NCBI RefSeq assembly: GCF_030264295.1
Contig: NZ_CP127173.1
Location: 5,525,501 to 5,589,500, forward strand
Source: Amycolatopsis nalaikhensis
Lineage (GTDB): Bacteria > Actinomycetota > Actinomycetes > Mycobacteriales > Pseudonocardiaceae
Direction of reading: 5' to 3'
DNA: 64,000 nt
This document shows positions 15,380 to 23,771 of this stretch, one piece after another; position 1 is the first letter of the stretch, and each line of letters begins with the position of its first letter. The notes under the pieces are model-generated. The model was given only the letters and a program-made list of their open reading frames with translations. It had not been told where the DNA came from and did not search any database. A program made the position numbers and the translations under genes.

Positions 15380-16621
15380 GTGACGGCGCACAAGCCCGGC
15401 GGTGCCCTGTCCCTCGGCGGGCAGCGCGTGCACGAGCGGCTCACCCGCGAGGAGCCCGACCTGATCGCCAGGGTACTGGCCCGCATCCAGGCCGAGGTCG
15501 CCGACTACCGGCGGCTGCCGGCCGAGGAGCTGACGGGCGACATCGCGGAAATCACCCGGCAGGCGGTGCGCGCGTTCGCCCGGAGCCTGCGCGAAGACCG
15601 CGAGCTCAACGCGGCCGAGCTCGACCGGATCGGCGCGTCGGCGGTGCGCCGGGCGGAAGAGGGATTCCCGCTCGAAGCGGTGCTGACGGCGTACCACGTC
15701 GGCGCGCGCGAGATCCTCGCCGTCGGCACGGCCGAAGCGGGCGGCGCCGACACGGCCGACCTCGTCGACGTCGCGGACCGGGTGCTGGCGTTCGTCGGCA
15801 CGGTGACGCGCGCGGTCACGCGCGGGTACCTGGAGGAGCTGCGGACGAAGGTCGGGCAGGAGCACACGGCGCGTCGCACGCTGTTGTCGGCGCTGGTCGA
15901 CGGCGGTCCGGTCGACGTCGTCGCGCGCAGTGCCGGGATCACGTTGCCGTCGCGGTACTTGGTGCTGAGCGTCGAGCTGGGGCCGCACGCGGACGAGGCA
16001 TCGCCGGGGGTGGACGCCGAAATCGCGGTCCGGCGCAAGCTCCGCCGGTTCCTGGCGACGTTCGAACGCTGTTGCGGCGACGGCGTCCTGGCATCGCTGG
16101 ACGGCGCGGGCGGGCTGGTGCTGGTCCCGCTGGCGGAGCGCCTGGCTTCGGTCGCATCGTGGCAAGCGTTGCTCGAAGGGGCGGGGCGCGAGGCGGGGGT
16201 CGAGGTGCTGGCGGCGGCCGAGACGGCGGCGCCGGGCGAGGTCCGCGAGGTGACGGGCCGGACGGGCGAGGTGCTGGAGGTGCTGCGCTGGTTCGGCCGC
16301 GGGCCGGGGTTGTACCGGCTGGACGACGTGCTGGTGGAGTACCAGCTGACCCGCCCGGGCGCGGCGCGGGACCGACTGGCGGCGGCGCTGGCCCCGGTGG
16401 AGGAGCACGCGGAGCTGGTGGAGACGCTGGAGACGTACTTGGAGCTGGAGACGAACCGCCGCCGCACGGCGGCCCGCCTGCACATCCACCCGAACACGGT
16501 GGATTACCGGCTGCGGCGGGTGCGGGACTTGACGGGCATAGACCCGATCCACCCGGCGGGCCTGCCGCGGATCATCGCGGCGGTGGCGGCGCGCCGGGCA
16601 TCGCTGGCCGCCCGCGGCTGA
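15380..16621 (+). CDS. PucR-type regulator with RsbRD-like N-terminal domain
   Basis: 413 residues from a GTG with GAGGGGA 6 bp upstream. The N-terminal helical region (about 20-170: EEPDLIARVLARIQAEVADYRRLP, EEGFPLEAVLTAYHVGAREI) is the RsbT-antagonist RsbRD-type domain. A GGDEF-like CdaR middle domain follows. The C-terminal PucR HTH has the typical LETYLELETNRRRTAARLHIHPNTVDYRLRRV layout. Such proteins are common in actinomycetes and often regulate purine, amino acid or morphological genes, usually without an assigned ligand. Divergent from the secreted esterase gene, a possible target. Confidence 0.88.
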   Translation: MTAHKPGGALSLGGQRVHERLTREEPDLIARVLARIQAEVADYRRLPAEELTGDIAEITRQAVRAFARSLREDRELNAAELDRIGASAVRRAEEGFPLEAVLTAYHVGAREILAVGTAEAGGADTADLVDVADRVLAFVGTVTRAVTRGYLEELRTKVGQEHTARRTLLSALVDGGPVDVVARSAGITLPSRYLVLSVELGPHADEASPGVDAEIAVRRKLRRFLATFERCCGDGVLASLDGAGGLVLVPLAERLASVASWQALLEGAGREAGVEVLAAAETAAPGEVREVTGRTGEVLEVLRWFGRGPGLYRLDDVLVEYQLTRPGAARDRLAAALAPVEEHAELVETLETYLELETNRRRTAARLHIHPNTVDYRLRRVRDLTGIDPIHPAGLPRIIAAVAARRASLAARG

Positions 16622-16635
16622 CCCGGCCCCCGGCT

Positions 16636-16718
16636 GGGCTGAAGGGGACGTTCATGGCATCTGATGAGCTGAAGGGCGCTTTCCTCGCATGTGGTGGGAG
16701 GAAAGGGCCCTTCAGCCC
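16636..16718 (+). repeat. 83-bp intergenic repeat element, copy 1
   Basis: The element consists of a 20-nt half-site (16636-16655, beginning GGGCTGAAGGGGACG), a short linker, and a hairpin with 17-nt arms at 16669-16685 and 16699-16715 (one mismatch) around a 13-nt loop. It ends CCCTTCAGCCC, the complement of its own start. A second copy of the same length in the opposite orientation lies at 54312-54394. It follows the PucR stop and faces a convergent gene, so it may act as terminator. Confidence 0.8.
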
Positions 16719-16814
16719 ACCTCGACCGGGCGGCGGCTGAGGTGGCGCGGCAGGCCTCCCGATCTCGCCGCGCACAGCCGCCCCGCGCGCGGCTCGCGCG
16801 CGGCGAGCGCCCGA

Positions 16815-17201
16815 TCAGGTTGCCGTGTGGGCGGGGCTGCGGGACGGGAGCTTCGCCGGGCGCCGCGGGGCCGGAACTCGCACCGCGAGCGGAGCCCGCC
16901 CGAGCACCGCGGCACCCGCTCCGGCGACGAGCACCAGCCCGAGCACCCCGGCAGCCACCGCCGAGGGCCAGTCGAACCGCAACTCGCCCGCCCGGCCCAG
17001 CACGAACCCGTCGTGCAGCGCCCAGGCCACCACCGCCACCCCGGCCGCCTCCGTGAACGACGTCCGGACCGCCACCACCAGCACCACCGCCCCCAGCGTG
17101 ACCAGCGCGTACCACGGATACCGCGTCGCCCCGGCGAAGACCGCGAGCATGACCGCGGCCACCGCGGCCACGCAGCCGAACGGGAACCCGAAACCAGTCA
17201 T
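16815..17201 (-). CDS. Small integral membrane protein, unknown function
   Basis: 128 residues with four hydrophobic segments (about 4-20, 25-42, 45-62, 76-97), a short polar loop containing GELRFDW, and a basic C-terminal tail (RVPAPRRPAKLPSRSP) that is probably cytoplasmic. I do not recognise the family with certainty; the pattern resembles small actinomycete four-helix membrane proteins. The ATG at 17201 is preceded by a weak GGTGGGGG element. It lies between repeat copy 1 and the alpha/beta hydrolase gene on the same strand. Function unknown. Confidence 0.6.
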   Translation of the reverse strand: MTGFGFPFGCVAAVAAVMLAVFAGATRYPWYALVTLGAVVLVVAVRTSFTEAAGVAVVAWALHDGFVLGRAGELRFDWPSAVAAGVLGLVLVAGAGAAVLGRAPLAVRVPAPRRPAKLPSRSPAHTAT

Positions 17202-17283
17202 GCCCCCACCGCACCGCCCGGCGCCACCGGCGGCCATGACCCAGGACACATTCCCTACGCCGGGACCGCCGGATCTTGACGAT

Positions 17284-18160
17284 TCATTGACCCGCCACAC
17301 TCGCCACGCGCGCCACCGCCGCCGCGATCTCCGGCCACACCGCGCGCGGCAGGTTGTGGCCCATGCCTGGCACCACCAGCAGCTCCGCGCCCGGGATCGC
17401 CTCCGCCGTCGCCTTGCCACCACTCACGTTGATCAGCGGGTCCGCGTCGCCGTGGATCACCAGGGCCGGGAGACGCACCGAACGCAGCCCGGCCGTGCGG
17501 TCGCCCGAGGCCACCACCGCCGCCGCGTGGCGGAGCGTTCCGATCGGGTGGCGGGCCCGGTCGTAGTGCACCGTCGCCTTGGCCAGGAGGAACGCCTCGT
17601 CGTCCGGGTAACCCGGGGAGCCCAGCCGCCGGTAGCCCTCGACGCTGTCGGCCAGCGCCTGCTCGCGGGTCGACGCCGGCGGGCGCGTCAGCAACGCCAG
17701 CGCCCACGGCTCCGCCTGCCCGACCGCCGGGTCGCCCGTCGTCGACATGATCGACGTGACGCTCAGCAGCCGGTCCGGGTGGTCGATCGCCAGCTGCTGG
17801 ACGATCATCCCGCCCATCGACGCCCCCACCACGTGCGCCCGGTCGATGCCGAGCGCGTCGAACAGCCCGACGGCGTCGTCGGCCATGTCCGAAAGCGTGT
17901 ACGGCGCCGTCGTCAGGTCGCCGGCCGCCAGCGCCGCCAGGTCCGGGGCGGGCAGGTGGTCGAGCCACGTCGACAGCCCGACGTCCCGGTTGTCGTAGCG
18001 CACCACGAAGAACCCGCGGCCGGCGAGCAGCTCGCAGAAATCGTCCTCCCAGGTGATCATCTGGGCGCCGAGGCCCATCACCAGGACCAGGGGCGGGTCC
18101 GCCGGGTCGCCGAAGGTGTCGTACTCGAGCTTCGAGACCGTTGGCCTGTGCGCGTGCCAT
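17284..18160 (-). CDS. Alpha/beta hydrolase with an apparent +1 frameshift near its start
   Basis: The main frame encodes a typical hydrolase: oxyanion region LVMGLGAQMITW, RYDNRDVGLST, nucleophile elbow VGASMGG, acid in VIHGDADPL, histidine in MGHNLP. Its frame upstream of 18129 has no ATG; the first possible start, a GTG at 18081, would delete the first beta strands. In the next frame an ATG at 18160 gives MARAQANGLE, then one extra base near 18130; removing it yields NGLELEYDTFGDPADPP, exactly the family N-terminus. So the gene is frameshifted, or the sequence has a single-base error. Esterase or lactonase activity is likely; the substrate is unknown. Confidence 0.8.
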
Positions 18161-18210
18161 GCCCCCGATCCTGCCGCACGCGCGCGAGGCTGGCACCGGC
18201 ACCGTCCGTG

Positions 18211-18224
18211 CGGTTACCGTTACG
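18211..18224. promoter_or_regulatory. Possible TetR operator
   Basis: CGGTTACCG (18211-18219) is an odd-centred palindrome followed by a repeated GTTAC, 10 bp before the TetR start and between it and the divergent hydrolase. TetR autoregulation through such a site would be usual. The site is short, so this is weak. Confidence 0.3.
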
Positions 18225-18228
18225 CCCC

Positions 18229-18972
18229 ATGCCGACTTCCTCTTCGGGCACCGGACAGCGTCCCCGGTCGCGGGCCGCGGCGGGACTGCCGGCGCTCACG
18301 GCCGACCGGATCGTCAGCGCGGCGACGAAGCTGACCGCCGAACGCGGCCTCGACAACTGGACGTTGCGCGAGCTCGCCCGCGCGGTCGAGGCCTACCCCG
18401 CGGTGATCTACCACCACGTCGGCGACCGGGACGCGGTGGTCAACGCCGTCGTCGACCGCGTCGTCGGGTTCCTGGAGCTGCCGGAGGAGCGGCTCCCGTG
18501 GCAGGAGTGGTTCACCGAGCTGCTGGCGGGGCTGCGCGCGCTCTTGCGCACCTACCCGGGTTGCGCGCGGCGGCTCGCGTTGTTCGGCCCGTCGGTGAAA
18601 GCCGCCTCGCGCAGCATCGACGCCGGGATCGGGGTGCTGCTGGCCGCCGGGTTCGGCCGCGAGAGCGTGCTGGCCTACAACCTGCTGCTGATGACCGCCT
18701 GCCAGTTCGTCGCGATGGAGGACGACCGCGACGGCGCGCTCGCCCTGCGGATCGACAACACCGAGGAGTACGCGACGTACCGGGCTCGCGGCGACCTGCC
18801 GGGCATGGCGGAGCTGGGCGCGGCGATGCACGACCTGATGGGCGACCCCGACCTCGCGGCTGGCTACTACGCGCAGCTCTACGACTACGCCGTCCGGCGG
18901 TGCCTCGACGGCCTCGCCCACCGCCTGGGCGAACTTCGCGAACCGGACGAACCGGGGTTGACAGCGACTTGA
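18229..18972 (+). CDS. TetR/AcrR-family regulator
   Basis: 247 residues. The N-terminal HTH is in LTADRIVSAATKLTAERGLDNWTLRELARAVEAYPAVIYHHVGDRDAVVNAVVDR (about 20-75); the YHHVGDRD form is typical of TetR proteins with a tetracycline-repressor-type C-terminal domain. The ligand domain has LLMTACQFVAMEDDRDG and an aromatic C-terminal helix. It diverges from the frameshifted alpha/beta hydrolase (68 bp between starts), its most likely target. Its 3' end faces another TetR gene across a strong hairpin. Confidence 0.9.
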   Translation: MPTSSSGTGQRPRSRAAAGLPALTADRIVSAATKLTAERGLDNWTLRELARAVEAYPAVIYHHVGDRDAVVNAVVDRVVGFLELPEERLPWQEWFTELLAGLRALLRTYPGCARRLALFGPSVKAASRSIDAGIGVLLAAGFGRESVLAYNLLLMTACQFVAMEDDRDGALALRIDNTEEYATYRARGDLPGMAELGAAMHDLMGDPDLAAGYYAQLYDYAVRRCLDGLAHRLGELREPDEPGLTAT

Positions 18973-19020
18973 CAGTGCTCCGGCGTACCGTGGGCGTGCG
19001 TCGGTGGTCCGCCCACCGGC

Positions 19021-19068
19021 CCGGAGCCCCCGGCGCCCTCCTCCCCCTCGTGGCGCCGGGGGCTCCGG
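19021..19068. terminator. Perfect 17-bp GC hairpin between two convergent tetR genes
   Basis: CCGGAGCCCCCGGCGCC (19021-19037) pairs exactly with 19052-19068 across a 14-nt loop. Both flanking genes converge on it, so it can terminate transcription from either side. Confidence 0.75.
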
Positions 19069-19072
19069 TCTG

Positions 19073-19738
19073 CTATTCCGGGCCGCTCTGCCGCGGCGAC
19101 GGCGGCCCGCCCCGCGGCGGTTCCGCCTGGATGGCCGGGAAGATTTCGCCGACCAGCGTGACGAGCGACTTGGCGAGCAGCAGGTGCACCTGCGCGCGGG
19201 TCAGCGAGCCGCGCACGAGCCACTCCCGCCCGGCCGACTTCACCATCCCGCCGAACGCGCGCACGAGCGCGTTGAGCTCCGGCCCGTGTTCGCTCGCGCT
19301 GGACAGCCCGACGGCTTCGAGCACGCGGTCGGCGGACTCGCGGTCGGCTTCCTCGAGGATGCGCTCGACCTCGAGGTCGCGGCCGATGCCCTCGGGCGCG
19401 ATCGCGGCCAGCCACATGCGTTCCTGGCTGGTGACCATGTCGAGGAACCACTCGATGGCGACGTCGGCCCGCAGCTCGAGCGGGCCGTCGGGCAGGATCT
19501 CGACGGCCAGCCGCGGCACGGTCAGCGCGCGCCGGATGATTTCCAGGTACAGCTCGCGTTTCGTGCCGAAGTAGTGGTTGATCAACCCGCGCGCGACGCC
19601 CGCCGCCGCCGCGATGTCCGAAGTGGACACTTCGGAGTAGGGACGTTCACCGAACAGCCGCGCCGCGCAAGCGTAGATCTGTTCCTTCCGTTCGTCCGGT
19701 TCCAATCTCCGCCATCTCGGCGCCGGCTCGGTGTTCAT
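19073..19738 (-). CDS. TetR-family regulator, last gene of the dav-like locus
   Basis: 221 residues. The HTH is in RKEQIYACAARLFGERPYSEVSTSDIAAAAGVARGLINHYFGTKRELYLEIIRRA (about 17-72). The remainder is helical ligand domain with RMWLAAIAPEGIGRDLEVERILEEADRE. It lies 80 bp downstream of the amino acid monooxygenase on the same strand and may be cotranscribed with or regulate that operon. A perfect palindrome upstream of the permease (23709-23728) is a candidate target. Direct control is inferred from position only. Confidence 0.88.
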   Translation of the reverse strand: MNTEPAPRWRRLEPDERKEQIYACAARLFGERPYSEVSTSDIAAAAGVARGLINHYFGTKRELYLEIIRRALTVPRLAVEILPDGPLELRADVAIEWFLDMVTSQERMWLAAIAPEGIGRDLEVERILEEADRESADRVLEAVGLSSASEHGPELNALVRAFGGMVKSAGREWLVRGSLTRAQVHLLLAKSLVTLVGEIFPAIQAEPPRGGPPSPRQSGPE

Positions 19739-19818
19739 GGGCCCATCGTCGCATGCCCCGTCGCGCCGGGCAGTTCAGTGAGCACGGTGTCGGAAGCGCT
19801 GCCACGATCGGGGCACGC

Positions 19819-21510
19819 TCAGTCCGGGAGCGTGATCGGAGCGAGGTCGTCGAAGAGGTCGCCGGGGCCCGGGTTCACCGGATCGGTTGCCCCGCCGAAG
19901 TGGTGCAGCACGCCCCAGACCGCGTTCAGCGCCGTCTGCACCGCGCCCTCCGCCCAGCCGGCCGTCCACGAGACGTCGTCGCCCGCCAGGAACAACCCGC
20001 GGTACTTCGGCGGCAGCGCGTCCTGCACGAAGTGCGTGAAGAGCCGGTGCTGGTAGCGGTAGTGCCCGGGCAGGTTCGCCTTGAACGCGCCCATGAAGTG
20101 CGGCTCGTCCTCCCACGACACGGTCACCGGGTCGCCGATGATGTGCCGCCGGACGTCGACGCCGGGGTAGATCTCCCGCAGCGACTGCAGCATCACCTCG
20201 ACGCGCTCGCCGACGGAAAGCGGCAGCCACTTCAGGGAGTCGTCGGCCCACGTGTAGGACAGGCAGATCACCGCGGGCCGGTCCGGGTCGCTGCCGAGCA
20301 GGTAGGTGCCGCGCGGCATCCGGTCGGTGAGCGTCATGCTCATCGTGTCGCGGCCGGTCGCCGGATCGCGGTCGAGCCAGAACGGCCGGTCGACCGGCAC
20401 GAACACCTTCGACGACGCCATGTAGTGCGTGCGCTCGATCGCCGTCCAGTGGTCGATCGGGAACAGCTCGGCGTCGCATTCGATCTTGGACAGCAGCATC
20501 CAGCTCTGCGCGGTGAACACGGCCGCGGGGAACGTCTTGATGTGGCCCTCGGTGTCGGTGACCGTGATGTTGTTCGGCGCGGTGCGGTGCAGCCGCGCGA
20601 CGCCGGGCCGCGGCCGCCCGCCGTGCAGAGTGGACAGGCTCGTGCCCGCGGGCCAGAAGGCGATGTCTTCCGGGGCCAGTTCCCACAGCCGCAGCGGGAG
20701 CTGCCCGCTGCCGCCGACGATGCTGCGGTGCTCGTCGTCGGCTCCCGTGTAGACCACGCGCAGGATTTCCAGGATGGAGTTGGGGAAGTCGGTGTCCCAG
20801 CCGCCCGTGCCGAAGCCGACCTGGCCGAAGATCTCGCGGTGGCGGAAGGAGGCGAACGCGGGGGAGTCGCAGAGGAAGCCGTAGAACGTCTGGTTGTCCA
20901 GCCGCGGGACGAGCTCGTTCCACAGTCGCTTGATCGTCTTCGCGTCGCGGTCCCGGATCGCCGTCTGCATCTCGGCGAAGGACGCGTGCTCGGCCAGGGT
21001 CCGGTCCCAGGCCGCGGCGACGTCGCGGAAGACCGCGGGCAGGTCCTCCGGCGTCCGCGCGTAGTGGCTCTCTCCTTTCAGGTCCACGACGGTGCTCGGC
21101 GTCTCGGGCGCCAGCGGGTTCGGGAACGGCGTCGTCTCGAGGCCGACCTTGTCGATGTAGTGGTACAGCGCGGTCGACGCGGGCGGGAAGCGCATCGCGC
21201 CCATCTCGGCGACGACGTCGTCGGGGCAGCCGGGGAACCGCACGCTGCGCAGCCGTCCGCCGATCTCGGCGATCTCGTACACCACCGGCCGCAGGCCCAG
21301 CTTCATCAGCTCGTACGCGGTGACGATGCCGGAAAGGCCACCGCCGATCACGGCGACCTCGGTGCCGTACCACGCGGCGGGCACCGAACCCAGCCCGGCG
21401 GGGTGGGCGAGGTAGTCGTCGTAGGCGAACGGGAAGTCCGGCCCGAACATCGTGATCGGGCGGCCCGCGGGCTCCTCGTGGTGGATCGCGGTGGGGACGG
21501 CGGAGGTCAT
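19819..21510 (-). CDS. davB: Flavin amino acid 2-monooxygenase (DavB type: L-lysine or L-arginine)
   Basis: 563 residues. The Rossmann FAD motif EVAVIGGGLSGIVTAYELMKLG is at about 51-72, preceded by TMFGPDFPFAYDDYLAHPAG, which closely matches the N-terminus of Pseudomonas lysine 2-monooxygenase as I remember it. Other shared blocks are FGQVGFGTGGWDTDFPNS, IIGDPVTVSWEDEPHF and the C-terminal FLAGDDVSWTAGWAEGAVQT. DavB converts lysine with O2 to 5-aminovaleramide and CO2; the actinomycete arginine 2-monooxygenase is a close functional analogue and cannot be excluded. It overlaps the amidase gene by ATGA. The neighbours (amidase, cationic-amino-acid-type permease) fit exactly. Confidence 0.87.
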   Translation of the reverse strand: MTSAVPTAIHHEEPAGRPITMFGPDFPFAYDDYLAHPAGLGSVPAAWYGTEVAVIGGGLSGIVTAYELMKLGLRPVVYEIAEIGGRLRSVRFPGCPDDVVAEMGAMRFPPASTALYHYIDKVGLETTPFPNPLAPETPSTVVDLKGESHYARTPEDLPAVFRDVAAAWDRTLAEHASFAEMQTAIRDRDAKTIKRLWNELVPRLDNQTFYGFLCDSPAFASFRHREIFGQVGFGTGGWDTDFPNSILEILRVVYTGADDEHRSIVGGSGQLPLRLWELAPEDIAFWPAGTSLSTLHGGRPRPGVARLHRTAPNNITVTDTEGHIKTFPAAVFTAQSWMLLSKIECDAELFPIDHWTAIERTHYMASSKVFVPVDRPFWLDRDPATGRDTMSMTLTDRMPRGTYLLGSDPDRPAVICLSYTWADDSLKWLPLSVGERVEVMLQSLREIYPGVDVRRHIIGDPVTVSWEDEPHFMGAFKANLPGHYRYQHRLFTHFVQDALPPKYRGLFLAGDDVSWTAGWAEGAVQTALNAVWGVLHHFGGATDPVNPGPGDLFDDLAPITLPD

Positions 21511-22262
21511 GCGGGGGTTCCTCGGTACAGATCGGGCCGTCGGTCGGCCAGGTGGGTGTTCTCCAGGCGGGACGCGACGAGCGCGTCGCGGGTGACGTCG
21601 GCGTGGACCAGTCCGGGCCCGGACCCGGCGCGGGCCAGGACTTCGCCGGTCGGCGCGACCACGCACGAGCGCCCGCAGTAGGTCAGTTCGCGTTCGGTGT
21701 CGCAGCGGTTCGCGTAGGCGACGAACAGCTGGCTTTCGTAGGCCCGCGCGGGCACGAGCGTGTCGGCGACCAGCTCGTACGGGCGCATCAACGCGGTCGG
21801 CACGACGAGCAGTTCGGTGCCGGACAACGCGTGCGCCCGCACCATTTCCGGGAACTCGACGTCGTAGCAGATCAGCAGCCCGACCCGGACGCCGTCGAGG
21901 TCCGCCTGCACGACCGCCTCGTCGCCGGGGGTGAACCACGCCTGGTCGAGGTCGCCGAACAGGTGCGTCTTGCGGTAGTTGGCCAGGCGGCGCCCGGCGG
22001 CGTCGACGAGCTGGACGCTGTTGTAGACGTGCTCGCCGTCGGTTTCAGGGTAGCCGTAGGCCAGCGCGACGCCGGTTTCCCGGGCCAGCGCGGCCATCCG
22101 GGCCGCGGTGGGGCCGTCGGCCGGTTCGGCGAGCTCGTGCGTGCGCGCGCCGATGTGGTAGCCGGTGGTGATCATCTCCGCCGTGACGACGAGGTCCGCG
22201 CCGGACGCGGCGACCGCGGCGGGCAGCTCGGCGAACGGGCCCTGGTGGATCGCGACCTTCAT
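21507..22262 (-). CDS. davA: Nitrilase-superfamily amidase (DavA type)
   Basis: 251 residues. The Glu-Lys-Cys triad of carbon-nitrogen hydrolases is visible in VTAEMITTGYHIG (Glu), NYRKTHLFG (Lys) and LLICYDVEFPE (Cys). The sequence follows Pseudomonas DavA, 5-aminovaleramide amidohydrolase, including YGYPETDGEHVYNSVQLVD and YCGRSCVVAPTGEVLA. Reaction: amide to 5-aminovalerate (or 4-guanidinobutyramide to 4-guanidinobutyrate) plus ammonia. Its start overlaps the permease stop and its stop overlaps the monooxygenase start, both by ATGA, so the three genes are one translational unit. It is cytoplasmic. Confidence 0.87.
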   Translation of the reverse strand: MKVAIHQGPFAELPAAVAASGADLVVTAEMITTGYHIGARTHELAEPADGPTAARMAALARETGVALAYGYPETDGEHVYNSVQLVDAAGRRLANYRKTHLFGDLDQAWFTPGDEAVVQADLDGVRVGLLICYDVEFPEMVRAHALSGTELLVVPTALMRPYELVADTLVPARAYESQLFVAYANRCDTERELTYCGRSCVVAPTGEVLARAGSGPGLVHADVTRDALVASRLENTHLADRRPDLYRGTPA

Positions 22263-23650
22263 GCCAGCCTCGACCGCCGGATGCCGTACCCGAAGTAGAT
22301 CAGCAGGCCCAGTGCCATCCAGCCGCCGAACACGACCCAGGTGGCGCCGTCGAGGCTGAGCATCATGTACGCGCAGCACAGCACGCCCAGGATCGGCGTC
22401 ACCGGCGAGAACGGCACGCGGAACGAGCGCGGCCGCTCGGGCTGGCGCCGCCGCAGCAGCAGGACCGCGACGTTGACCAGCCCGAACGCGAACAGCGTCC
22501 CGATGCTGGTGGCGTCGGCCAGTTTCCCGAGCGGGATGAACGCGGCCAGGACGGCGACGAAGCCGGACACCACGAGCGTGTTGACCCGCGGCGAACCCGA
22601 CCGGGCATCCACTTTGGACAGGACGCTGGGGACCAGTCCGTCGCGGGACATCGCGAACAGGATGCGCGTCTGTCCGTAGAGGACGGTCAGCACGACGCTG
22701 GAGATCGCCACGATCGCGCCGACGGCGAGCAGCCCGGCCCAGAACGGGTTGCCGGACACGACGGTGAGCACGTGCGAGAGCGCGGCTTCCTGGCCGTCGA
22801 ACTGCTGCCACGGCAGGGCACCGACCGCGGCCACCGCGACGAGGCAGTACAGCACCGTGACGATGCCGAGCGAGAGCAGGATCGCGCGCGGCAGGTCGCG
22901 CTGCGGGTTCTTCGCCTCCTCGCCCGCGGTCGAGGCCGCGTCGAACCCGATGTAGGAGAAGAACAACTTCGCGCCACCGGCGCTGAGCCCGGCCAGCCCG
23001 AGCGGCAGGAACGGCGAGAAGTTCCGCGCCCGCACCGCGGTGAACGCGATCGCGCAGAACAGCACCAGCGTGCCGATCTTGACCACGACCATGACCGCGT
23101 TGGCCCGCGCGCTCTCCTTCGCGCCGGACAGCAGCAGGAGCATCGCGAGGAGCACGACGACGATGGCGGGCACGTTGACGATCCCGCCCGAACCCGGCGG
23201 CTGGCTCAGCGCGTCCGGGATGGCGAAGCCGAAAGCCAGCCGCAGCAGTTCGTTGAGGTACTGGCCCCAGCCGACGGCCACCGACGCCACCGAGACGCCG
23301 TATTCGAGCACCAGGCACCAGCCGCAGACCCAGGCGACGAGCTCGCCGAGCGTGGCGTACGCGTAGGAGTAGGACGAGCCGGACAGCGGGATCATCCCGG
23401 CCAGCTCGGCGTAGGACAGTGCCGAGAACAACGCCGTGATCCCGGCGAGCACGAACGACAGCACGACGGCCGGGCCCGCCACCGGGACCGCTTCGCCGAG
23501 CACGACGAAGATCCCGCTGCCCAGCGTCGCTCCGATGCTGAGCATGGTCAGCTGCCCGAGGCCGAGCGAGCGCTTCAACGTGCCATGATCACTTTCGGCG
23601 ACCAGGTCGGCGACCGGTTTCCGCCGCACCGTCGCGGCTCGCAGGTTCAT
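22259..23650 (-). CDS. APC-family amino acid permease (CAT-like)
   Basis: 463 residues from ATG 23650 with about 12 hydrophobic segments. The signature for substrate and Na/H coupling is near the N-terminus (MLSIGATLGSGIFVVLGE), followed by SALSYAELAGMIPLSGSSYSYAYATLGEL and FFSYIGFDAASTAGEEAKNPQRDLPRA. These are typical of the CAT subgroup that carries lysine, arginine and ornithine. It is the first gene of the permease-davA-davB set and so probably imports the substrate of that pathway. Ten extra residues from a start at 23680 are possible. The upstream region holds two palindromes. Confidence 0.88.
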   Translation of the reverse strand: MNLRAATVRRKPVADLVAESDHGTLKRSLGLGQLTMLSIGATLGSGIFVVLGEAVPVAGPAVVLSFVLAGITALFSALSYAELAGMIPLSGSSYSYAYATLGELVAWVCGWCLVLEYGVSVASVAVGWGQYLNELLRLAFGFAIPDALSQPPGSGGIVNVPAIVVVLLAMLLLLSGAKESARANAVMVVVKIGTLVLFCAIAFTAVRARNFSPFLPLGLAGLSAGGAKLFFSYIGFDAASTAGEEAKNPQRDLPRAILLSLGIVTVLYCLVAVAAVGALPWQQFDGQEAALSHVLTVVSGNPFWAGLLAVGAIVAISSVVLTVLYGQTRILFAMSRDGLVPSVLSKVDARSGSPRVNTLVVSGFVAVLAAFIPLGKLADATSIGTLFAFGLVNVAVLLLRRRQPERPRSFRVPFSPVTPILGVLCCAYMMLSLDGATWVVFGGWMALGLLIYFGYGIRRSRLA

Positions 23651-23690
23651 GCCGACGACGGTATCGGCCGTGTTCGGCACACAAAACAGG

Positions 23691-23728
23691 GCAACGTTGC
23701 GCGTACAGATGAATCACAGGTGATTCAT
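23691..23728. promoter_or_regulatory. Two palindromes upstream of the permease-dav operon
   Basis: GCAACGTTGC (23691-23700) is a perfect 10-bp palindrome. ATGAATCAC-AG-GTGATTCAT (23709-23728) is a perfect 9-bp inverted repeat with a 2-nt centre. They lie 41-78 bp upstream of the permease ATG, an A+T-richer stretch suitable for an operator. A TetR, GntR or AsnC-type regulator is likely; which one is not known. A direct repeat of GCGAATCGT follows at 23741-23760. Confidence 0.55.
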
Positions 23729-23771
23729 TGCACAAGACCCGCGAATCGTGGCGAATCGTTCCGGCGGGAGA

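Noticed and set aside
19753..21681. 642-codon plus-strand frame opposite davB
   Set aside because: His/Arg/Val-rich shadow sequence with no domain; the minus strand encodes a full flavoenzyme.
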